Assembly (NCBI GenBank): GCA_002682825.1
Contig: NOKP01000107.1
Location: 3,453-14,542 of the forward strand
DNA: 11,090 nucleotides
Direction of reading: 5' to 3'
Source of the DNA: Neonectria sp. B-13
Lineage: Eukaryota > Ascomycota > Sordariomycetes > Hypocreales > Nectriaceae
The position numbers and the translations under genes were made by a program. Of this stretch, positions 1 to 6,736 are shown piece after piece. How positions within the stretch are numbered: the first letter of the stretch is position 1; each line of letters starts with the position of its first letter. Below the pieces are notes generated by a model. The model had not been told where the DNA came from. It was given only the letters and a program-made list of their open reading frames with translations, and ran no database searches.

Positions 1-49
1 CGAGCGAACGTGTCGGTTGCGACATGGCGGGGAAACCGGCTTTGTCGTT

Positions 50-864
50 CTAGTTGTGGAAAGGAGGGGAGCAGGTATTGATGCGAGGGCAGTTGACCGT
101 TGCGGCAGGCCGTCGCCCGCGATTTGCGAAGGGACCGCCTCCTTCTGCCCCGCGAGGCGCTCGGATCCCGGTCGACGTTCGCTGTGCCGACCCCGCAAAC
201 AGCTCGATCGAGGCTTCCGCTTCCGCTTCCTTCACGTCCACGAGGTCAGAATGTGCCGCTGGGACGTCGGGCAACCGAGAAGACCTACCCGGCTCTCTTG
301 CTGGACTGACCCTCAGCGTGCCGCTGTGGCCGTGTGAGTTGTCGATGACTCTGCCGTCGGACTCTAGAGCACGCGCGTCTATCATTCTGTACTCGTCGGA
401 AGGGAAGATTTCGCGGAGGATCGTCTCGTTTACTCTTCTCTGGGGACGATCGATGAACTGAACACACACGTTCCGCGTAGCACTGAAAGCTGTCAGCCGA
501 CATCGCTCTCGTTAGCGCATGCAAGGATACGAGCTACTTACGATGATGCGTCGGCGCGACGGCGTCGACAGTTGGCCGCTGAGCGTGCTCTATCTTCTGC
601 CTTCTGTTCACCTTGTTCATCACTGCCGTTTGCTGTGACTGTTTCGTCGAAGGGCGGGAATGGAAGATAGAGTAAGGGTGGAAGTGGTGGCGAGAGCGGC
701 GGCGGAGAAGATAATAGAGGTGAGGACAGGAGTGAGAGCAGAGGCGAAGGCGGAGGCGAGGGTAGAGGCGAGCTTCTCTGTGTCACGTCTTGCCCTTCTT
801 GCCCTTCCGACCCCGAATACTGTGGTTGTTCAGTGTCCACGTTCATCATGGTTGTTGTTTGCAT
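50..864 (-). CDS. Hypothetical two-exon low-complexity protein (candidate)
   Basis: I do not recognise this product. Two minus-strand open frames (864 to 542 and 482 to 50) join in frame if a 59-nt intron at 541-483 is removed. That intron has donor GTAAGT, a CTGAC branch-like site about 12 nt before the acceptor, and acceptor CTTTCAG. The joined product is 251 aa. It has an N-terminal acidic/Gln-rich part, a long Pro/Ser/Leu tract (about residues 32-75), an acidic-to-Arg-rich segment ending RRRRADAS at the junction, and an Arg/Pro/Ala-rich C-terminal half with no domain I know. The ATG at 864 is the first in a frame that stays open upstream to about 997, so an earlier exon is possible. The opposite strand also has long open frames, and the GC-rich low complexity makes chance ORFs likely. 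The canonical, frame-joining intron is the main reason to keep it. Confidence 0.35.
660..778. repeat. Purine-rich low-complexity tract
   Basis: The plus strand is almost entirely A and G over about 120 bases, with irregular GAGG/GGCGA/GAAG units. On the minus strand this becomes the Pro/Ser/Leu-rich tract of the candidate gene at 50-864. No perfect tandem unit is evident. Such polypurine/polypyrimidine tracts also occur in fungal promoters and UTRs, so it is not proof of coding. Confidence 0.6.
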
Positions 865-1077
865 ACACGCACCAGGGAGAGGGCAGACGAGATGACGACG
901 TGCGCCTCGATGAAGTCTTATGGCTTTTCTCCCGACTACCAGGACACCACCTGGTAAGAAGGTTGCAGATTGGCGTGTACTTCTCTCGTTGTGGGCTCAA
1001 AGTATTTTTGTGTAGGGGTGGATGGGAACACAGTGGGTCAGTACTCTGATAAAAGTCAAACGATGGGAGATCCCACC

Positions 1078-1150
1078 TGAGATCGGGGTACATAANGAGG
1101 GTTAGGTTCGACTCCTAACAGCGCTAGCGGAATCTTCGTTATGCAACTCA
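1078..1150. repeat. Direct repeat, left copy (73 bp, with B-box-like hairpin)
   Basis: This segment aligns without gaps to 1398-1470, an offset of exactly 320 bp. There are about ten mismatches, most of them C/T or G/A transitions. The undetermined base at 1096 aligns to a T in the other copy. It contains GGTTCGACTCC, a perfect match to the Pol III B-box/T-loop consensus, flanked by a 5-bp stem (TTAGG/CCTAA) as in a tRNA T-arm. No matching acceptor stem or clear A-box is present, so this is not a tRNA gene. Homology stops at about 1078. Confidence 0.75.
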
Positions 1151-1166
1151 ATAGTAGCGCTGTTAG
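1115..1166. repeat. 12-bp perfect inverted repeat
   Basis: CTAACAGCGCTA at 1115-1126 is the exact reverse complement of TAGCGCTGTTAG at 1155-1166, with 28 bases between. Read on the minus strand, the segment between the two direct-repeat hairpins starts TGTTA and ends TAACA. That resembles the TG...CA ends of an LTR or a small terminal-inverted-repeat element. No target-site duplication could be assigned. Confidence 0.6.
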
Positions 1167-1397
1167 CTACTTAGTCCCTACATATCTAACTCTAGAAGTA
1201 ACGCGTTTGAGACCTGCTGATCCACCTGGTAAAGGTCCTCCGGAAGGGTGCTATCACGAGATAGTAGAGCGAAGCGGGTTGCGACCTTGTACTGCACATA
1301 CCTCAGTGTTAAAGTCCTGTTGCCTGACGTTACCGTGGAGCAGGTGGCACCAAGAGTGGCGTTAATGTGTGGGGCGTACAATTTGTAGTAGCAGTCG

Positions 1398-1470
1398 TGA
1401 GATTGAGGTACATAATGAAGGTTAGGTTTGACTCTTAACAGAGCTAGCGGCATCCTCGTCATGTAACTCA
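1398..1470. repeat. Direct repeat, right copy (73 bp)
   Basis: This is the partner of 1078-1150. The hairpin is kept but reads TTAGG-TTTGACT-CTTAA, so one pair becomes G-T and the loop has lost its CpG. These changes fit C-to-T decay. It lies just downstream of the stop of the minus-strand ORF at 1473. Between the two copies (1151-1397) I see no coding sequence I can support. Confidence 0.75.
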
Positions 1471-1472
1471 GT

Positions 1473-2016
1473 CTATCTGTTTACGAGCAGAACGTGGACG
1501 CCCGCTACGTTTCGCATGGACACGGTTATGTCAGATGTTGCAGTGCCATTGACGGCCGCATCGCCGGTAGTGAGCAACCCGGACAGCTGAGTTACGGGAC
1601 AGCACGTCTTGTGACATTGATGAAGAATTTCTTCCATAATTTGTGTATCCTCGGACTTTTGGCCGACAGCTTTTGACTGGTCGAATTGGTATGTGTTGGC
1701 GCCGATGCTACGTGCAGCATCAGCATCGCCTTCACGCGATTTACTGTATGTCTTCGATGTATGTTCAACTTCTGGAGACGTCATCGGACTATAGCTAGTA
1801 CTGACCTCTCAAACCGCACAATACATCTTCCCCATCAGCTCCGGGCGGATCGTGAGCCGGTCGACAGCTGGCTATGGCACAAATGAAGCACATCCTGTGC
1901 GGTATTGGCCCTTCAGCGACAGGAAGCTGCGACGAAACTCTAATAGTGTTCTCAATGACAAGAGTCCCACGAAGTTTCCCCTCAGATATGTGCACATCAG
2001 GTTGATGGCAGTCCAC
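1473..2016 (-). pseudogene. Broken minus-strand ORF pair, unknown family (candidate)
   Basis: Two consecutive minus-strand frames (2016 to 1795, 73 codons; 1784 to 1473, 103 codons) have ordinary protein-like composition. They abut with a frame change near 1795-1815. The first frame is open upstream to about 2045, just below a T-rich acceptor-like sequence (TTAAC then GTGTCAG). The second frame is open back to about 1813. A single-base frameshift or a poorly defined intron between them would give one product of about 180 aa. The upstream part has a beta-strand-like LRGTLVIENT stretch, and the downstream part is acidic then Thr/Val-rich. I recognise no family. Chance ORFs remain possible. Confidence 0.22.
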
Positions 2017-2296
2017 GTCTTCGAGTCTGACACGTGCAGTTAAAAAACAGGACCTACTTCAAGCCGAGCAAGGCTTTAAGTGCGCCCCTCAATGGCCTTT
2101 GGTCTGCCGGCCTAGCTGGCAGCTTCACTGCCTTCCCTGAACTGACGTTTATAATGAGCAGCACAGGCGCACTCACGATGAATCCACTACATATCAATTC
2201 AATCAACTACGAAAGGCTTCAGGTGTATTTAATAATTACTATATGTTTCGTAGATAGATGCACATTTAATCAACCGGGTGTAGTACACTAGCCAAT

Positions 2297-2728
2297 ATGG
2301 TGGATTATGAGCAGTTGTTTAGGTCACTGCCAGGTGATGAGAGAAGTAAGACGCTTCGGCCGAATTTTGAAGTCTGCTACGCAACGGCACTCCCTAGCGA
2401 ACCGCTCAATACTTACTACAGTTTGTTTGACGGCCGGCTTGATGTTAGGCAAACTGTTGCACGTGATCCTTGATGAAGTTACGAGTAGTGTTGCAGGCAG
2501 AGGGCAAGTCCAAACTTTGCTATAGAGGACACGCGCATCGAAAATGAAGCCAAGATTTTGAACGATATTCTGATTGTTCTACTATCAAAGGTTTCAACTC
2601 CACGGCTTCAATCACTATCTGAGCTCCCCTCTTCTTTACCAACCGGGCTTCTAATGCTAGGCTCATCATTGTCCGCATTGCCAGAAGTGTATATGATAGG
2701 CAGTGGATATATTTCAAGCTACATCTAA
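2297..2728 (+). pseudogene. Frameshifted relic of an unidentified protein gene
   Basis: The ATG at 2297 opens a clear protein-like frame (begins MVDYEQLFRSLPGDERSK) that runs 58 codons to TGA. From about 2460 the coherent reading moves to another frame (VILDEVTSSVAGRGQVQ). At about 2521 it returns to the first frame (IEDTRIENEAKILNDI) and continues to TAA at 2726-2728, ending GSGYISSYI. The pattern fits one gene of about 143 codons carrying a +1 and then a -1 indel. No GT-AG intron explains the middle part convincingly. The charged, helix-rich character suggests a small intracellular fungal protein, but I cannot name the family. It lies tail to tail with the MADS-like ORF, 4 bases apart. The relic itself I consider fairly likely; function is unknown. 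Confidence 0.5.
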
Positions 2729-2732
2729 GCTG

Positions 2733-3005
2733 TTAGCAACTGACATTGCTACATCTCTCAATAGCATCTAGTCTTACAAAGTCTGTCCGCAATGGCGGCT
2801 CTGGTGATCGGTTGGCCGAATGGTATATGTAGACTTTGTTGTCTTTCTTCATGAGCGTCCACACCTCATATCCACAAATACTCTCGAGCTTATGCAGTTT
2901 CTTAATAGCAGTTCTGCGCCTTCTGTGTGTCTTTCGTCTTGTGCGTTCCGCGCTTGTTCGCAGAGCGAGAGCTCGAGCTACACTTGACCAGATGGCGTTC
3001 TCCAT
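2733..3005 (-). CDS. Small MADS-box-like (SRF-type half-domain) protein
   Basis: This is an intact 90-aa ORF. Residues about 21-63 read like the N-terminal half of a MADS domain: an Arg/Lys-rich helix start (RTRRKTHRRRRT), then KK, L40, C44 and EV at 47-48, then a strand-like KVYIYHS. This spacing (basic helix, KKxxxL, C, [DE]V, aromatic strand, Ser) is typical of short fungal MADS-like proteins. It would imply DNA binding or dimerisation in the nucleus, which is inference. The dimerisation region following a full MADS domain is missing, which is normal for this short type. The start at 3005 is the first ATG, and about 20 residues precede the domain. The ORF is undamaged although its neighbours are decayed. 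Whether it is expressed is unknown. Confidence 0.5.
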   Translation of the reverse strand: MENAIWSSVARALALRTSAERTRRKTHRRRRTAIKKLHKLESICGYEVWTLMKKDNKVYIYHSANRSPEPPLRTDFVRLDAIERCSNVSC

Positions 3006-4194
3006 TGTGAGCGTTTATGCGGAATGGTAAGTCAAATAATGCCTCTCGAGGAATAAAGGGGAGCTGTTTCCAGTAATTCCCAATATTATTCAATGGAAAA
3101 CTCTTGAACTTAAAGCCAAAACGCTTGCGAGCGCCGCAAGGCAAGGGGATTGGCCCCCATGTCGCTGACAACCTGGAGCTGCTGGCTCCCGGGTCCTGGT
3201 TGGGAACCAGTCATCAGGTTACGACGAATGACTCATTGCATGCTTCGTAAGAACTTCACCCGTACCTGGATCTCTGGTCCGCAATACGTCTAGAGTAATC
3301 CAGGTTTCTGGACACAGCACTTCTATGCCCTGTTTGTGGCCCTTGTTTTGCGTAAGCATGATCGTAGGCAGGGCCTTAAAGTATAATACTCGAGTAGTGC
3401 CTTTACGCAAGTAGGCTGACAGTCGACAAAAACGAGCTCCTTGTGAACGTGAGAGTCTCTTGCAACTCTTTTGGTATGCTTAGAATGGGAGGACGACCTG
3501 CAGTACGATTACAGCCTAGCCGACCTGTGAGCTTCCCTTTTCCTACATAGGTACAATGTAGCAAGCTATGAGGCCAGGCTGAACGACTCGTAGTAAGTAT
3601 TTGGTCATCGGCAAAACAAGACGATGCTACAGCAGTTATAGACCTCTATTCAACAATTCTATTCAAGAGCTTAGACTGCATTTAGAGCAACACTATGCTC
3701 AACAACAATGGGGACAAGCATCCTGATGCATGGGAGGTTTGGGCTGTGGAACACTGGGCAAGTTGCACTGCGATGACCGAAAGGCAGTATTTTGATGAGG
3801 ATAGAGCTGCTTTTGCTGGTCGTCGCAAGAGTCAATTTGATGTACTAGCCCCATAGGAAGGACCTGGTGTTTTTTTTTGAGTGGGATGGACGACGCTCAG
3901 TTGATGGTCTCGGCAGGTTCCAGTGGCTTCTCTAAGCTTGGGAAGAGCATAAAGCATATAGACTTGACTTCGTCTTGTTTCCCTTGAAAATATGGCCCAT
4001 GGGATGATGCATGGAGGATAAATTCGGCCAGTAGGGGTTGGTTGCACTGCCTTACCGTCGTCAGGGAACAGTCGGCTGCCACTTTGACAACAAGGCTGAG
4101 CACATGGAATGTTTGAATGTGAGGGTTGATTGACGAAGTAACGAAAGGTTGCGGTGCGCTCGCACGCGCTTCTCAGCGTTTTGCATAAACTCGC
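3006..4194. other. Gene-poor stretch with ORF fragments only
   Basis: No complete gene is supported here. Fragments with protein-like reading are: minus 3410-3219 (63 codons, open upstream to about 3466); plus 3695-3856 (53 codons, contains KHPDAWEVWAVEHWASC); and minus 4103-3897 (68 codons). The plus-strand frame is open upstream of 3695 to about 3590 except for one TAG at 3683-3685. A perfect 6-bp hairpin, CTGGTTGGGAACCAG, lies at 3196-3210. GTATGC at 3474 and TACATAG ending at 3550 could bound an intron, but no exon frame supports it. The stretch reads as degraded former genes or transposon sequence. Confidence 0.4.
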
Positions 4195-5334
4195 CTAACT
4201 TTCTTGGCCACAAACTTCCTGTGAATGTATTAGAACTCTAGAAAGGAGGTAGATGAGGGTGTTTAGCGGTGTTAATTACCTTCCGCTTCTTTTTGAAATC
4301 TGTATAAAAAGAATTCCATATTATCCTTGCTGTGCAATCCTTAGCACCATCCGTGATATTCGTACATTTGGGCTGTAACTTCAGGCGTTGGTCTTCAGGT
4401 GTAGGCAGCCAAGGCTTTGAAAGTGGCCAGTCAGAAAAGTGGACGAGCTTGGCCTCGTTATAGGCCGCAGCAGGATCCCAATGCTCATCATCAGAGCCGA
4501 GATACTTGGCGTGGTTGTCGCCGCGAAACTCGCCAGTTAGTATATCGTAGCGACGATGTGGGAGAACGAGAGCGCTATCCCGGTAGAGGTAGTTGACAAT
4601 CTCCATATCATAGTCATTACCAGAAGCGGAATCCATCTTGCCTATAATGCGAGCGAACTCGGTTTTAGAAGGCTTAATGAGCATGACCTGTGATGAGAGG
4701 ATATTCTTGTCTGGGAGTAGCCAGTAGGCTCGGGGCATGGCTACTGGCACTGAAGGTATAAGAAACAATTCGTCCATATCTTGCAGGAGCATAGAGTCAG
4801 AATCAATGGAAAGCACACGGCGATATTGAGTCTGGTTGAAAGCGAGGAGCTTGGTGAAGGAATCGGCCCAGGTCGCTAGAGGATAAAGCGGTGTTAGCAA
4901 GCGGCGTCGCCAAGACAAAATCGGGTGTTCAGGGCAGAGCTAATGATGACAGCAAGTAACTTACCATCTGAACCATTCCTATGTTGGACAGCAATGGGAA
5001 CCAGTTTGACATTGTAATCTTCGCGGGCCTTGATGAGCAGGCGGGCGTCGCTGGAGTGATCGTCATCTGACTCAAGCATACTAGGGGGATACATCATTAT
5101 GCGGTTGGCGCGACTGGAAAGGCGGTGTAAGGCCTCGAAGAACATGACTGAGTTGTAGAGATATGCGCTATTGGTGACATATTGGGTGTAGGCGAAGCGA
5201 GACCAGTCGACATCGGCTGTGGTATGGAGCAGCGGCGTCGCCTGGGGCAGGGAGTCATGGTTGAGGAGGAGGAAGACGAAGAAGATAGTGAAGACAGCAG
5301 ATGCTGCAGTCCAGCGGTAGCGCTTGGACGCCAT
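4195..5334 (-). CDS. GT8-family glycosyltransferase, type II membrane protein
   Basis: This predicts a Golgi/ER-lumenal glycosyltransferase of the glycogenin-like GT8 family that transfers a sugar from a nucleotide-sugar; donor and acceptor are not readable. Model: exon 1 5334-4965; intron 4964-4876 (GTAAGT, GCTAAC, CTCTAG; 89 nt); exon 2 4875-4280; intron 4279-4219 (GTAATT, CTAAT, TTCACAG; 61 nt); exon 3 4218-4195 (24 nt). The product is 329 aa. Features in order: one membrane anchor at residues about 9-24; WSRFAYTQYVTN near 44-55; the metal-binding DSD (D-x-D) at 148-150; MPRAYW at 170-175; LPHRRYD...GEFR near 228-241; a second metal-ligand-type His269 in LVHFSDWP; and C-terminal KKRKEVCG. 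The last exon is chosen because it restores the ending I remember for fungal relatives, where simple read-through gives an unrelated tail. The upstream frame stays open to 5631, but the anchor right after 5334 supports that start. No lesions are visible. Confidence 0.9.
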
Positions 5335-6126
5335 GAAGTGCGACGGGAATAGAGGTGCTGATTCGGCAATCGTGTCGACTATTTGGCTCACATAGAGTGA
5401 CAGTTTAGGCGGGAGGGACCACTGCCAAACCATCCGAAGGGTGAACCCTTTATGGGCTGAAGGACCTGTATTTGCGTGTTGGTTTTCGTAGGAAGATAGT
5501 CGGCGGAAGGATGGGATGAAGACGAGAGATGTTGGGGGAGGGGAAGTTGTAGAATATCTTTGCGATTCGGAGGCCGGAAGGACTGATGAAATTGACCTTT
5601 CTTTGTTGGAGAGTAGGAGTGAATCAGCCAACCTCCAACCTTAGAACACAGCCTAGATGCGTAGCGAGGCACTTTGCGAGACAATAGCGACCAGAAATAG
5701 ACCTCACTAATTTTGAAATTGCCCTTGACGCTTAGCCGCTGAGTTTATTTATCTAGTCTCAGGCGAGGCCACCAGCCGCACGCCTCCTTTGACTGTCCCA
5801 AGACTTCAGCAGAGAGTCCGATGAAAGCTGGACCCTATGATTGGATGCATTTTGTATATCCATGTTTACTCCACGGTTAGACGCCCTCAATGAGTCGCCT
5901 ACTGAAGTCAAAGGGCGGCCAAGGAGGCATGTGCCATGGGCACCTCCTCCTCAGCATGATCCCTTCTGTTGTTGGCAAAGCAAAACCAATCAACCCGCTT
6001 GACATGGGGTAACACTGCCTGACTAAGTACATATACACGGTACTCATCATTCTTTCGGTTGCTCGCTCAATACTCAGGGAGGTACATCCACAATGCAAGA
6101 CGTGACGGATCTCGGCTGAACAACAA
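5335..6126. promoter_or_regulatory. Upstream region of the GT8 gene, otherwise empty
   Basis: The minus-strand frame of exon 1 remains open from 5334 to 5631 but lacks recognisable domains and is probably 5' UTR. A TATA-like GATAAATAAAC occurs on the minus strand at about 5740-5752, a plausible core promoter for this gene. From about 5800 to 6126 I see no gene, repeat or RNA I can support. Confidence 0.4.
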
Positions 6127-6502
6127 TGTCAAACCATAAGATAACCTTGAGGACGGGATTCCGGCCCTAGAGTCGGAGTTCGGGTTGCTGCCGGGGACCC
6201 TAACAAGCCCCGGATAGGCAGGCCTGATCGGGACTGTCTGACCCCCGGGCCCCGGGTCCGTCAGACCGCCGGACAGGACCCCAACAGCCCATCGGGCCCG
6301 GGCCCGGGCTCCGGGACTGACCACCGGACCCCTCAATGACCTGATGAACCTCATGTTGCCCTAATAGACCCCTTAGTCCCGGGCCGGCCTCTGACTGCGG
6401 CCAGGTCTATAAGAACGATCTGTGAGACCCTCATTACATAGAAATCAAGAGCTTCTTTCTACACATGATCCCCATTACTAGCTGCAATAAACAACCTTGA
6501 CA
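6127..6502 (+). mobile_element. Solo-LTR-like GC-rich element
   Basis: The segment starts TGTCAA and ends TTGACA, an exact 6-bp inverted terminal pair of the TG...CA type found in LTR retrotransposons. Inside, a very GC-rich block (CCCGGG and GGGCCC runs, with GTCTGAC/GTCAGAC arms at 6236-6242 and 6260-6266) is followed by a TATA-like TCTATAAGAA near 6405 and a polyadenylation-like AATAAA near 6486. That is the expected order for U3-R-U5. The flanking five bases (AACAA and CTCAG) do not match, so no target-site duplication is seen. No internal retrotransposon genes are nearby. Other copies in the genome would be needed to confirm it. Confidence 0.5.
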
Positions 6503-6630
6503 CTCAGCGCCCCCATGATGATGCTCCGCGAATTTTCCTTTCCCGCCGTCTTGGCCGTCCTGCTTCCCTTTCACCTCTTGATTCTGTTCTACTTTGAACA
6601 ACCCCCTCCCCCCTTCTTTGTTACCAATTT

Positions 6631-6650
6631 GTTTTGTTTTGTTTTGTTTT
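6631..6650 (+). repeat. (GTTTT)4 microsatellite
   Basis: Four perfect GTTTT units lie within a longer T/G-rich run (about 6628-6660), just downstream of a C-rich run. Pyrimidine-rich tracts like this are common just upstream of fungal start codons, here about 90-100 bases before the A1-like pseudogene. Confidence 0.8.
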
Positions 6651-6700
6651 CTTTTGTTTGCTTGGACACGAGTTCCGTTACTGTGTTGTTACCTCCATTC

Positions 6701-6716
6701 GTTCGTTCGTTCGTTC
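6701..6716 (+). repeat. (GTTC)4 microsatellite
   Basis: Four perfect GTTC units end 20 bases before the presumed ATG at 6737 of the downstream pseudogene. It lies in the likely 5' UTR. Confidence 0.8.
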
Positions 6717-6736
6717 TAACCTAATCGAGAGGCAGG

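Noticed and set aside
54..461. Plus-strand 135-codon ORF as a gene
   Set aside because: It mirrors the minus-strand frame in register, has no recognisable domain and has no supporting splice signals; the minus strand has a frame-joining intron.
458..541. Longer 84-nt intron ending at the TGTTCAG acceptor
   Set aside because: It leads to a stop after about nine codons in the frame of the upstream exon, whereas the acceptor at 483 keeps a long frame open.
660..1049. Plus-strand ORF with Glu/Arg/Val/Ala repeats
   Set aside because: Its repetitive start is a product of the purine-rich tract, and nothing upstream or downstream supports it as an exon.
1055..1130. A tRNA gene ending in the GGTTCGACTCC T-arm
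   Set aside because: No 5' acceptor strand complementary to CAGCGCT, no D-arm/A-box and no anticodon arm at the expected distances.
1463..1595. 9-bp inverted match GTAACTCAG / CTGAGTTAC
   Set aside because: Short and widely spaced with no associated element; expected by chance in 11 kb.
4238..4918. Second half of the GT8 gene as a separate 226-codon gene
   Set aside because: Its first codons lie inside the intron 4964-4876; splicing joins it in frame to exon 1 with consensus signals.
5335..5631. Upstream in-frame start for the GT8 protein
   Set aside because: It would place about 100 low-complexity residues before the membrane anchor; fungal relatives start just before the anchor.
6122..6507. 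Target-site duplication around the LTR-like element
   Set aside because: The flanks AACAA and CTCAG do not match at 4-6 bp.
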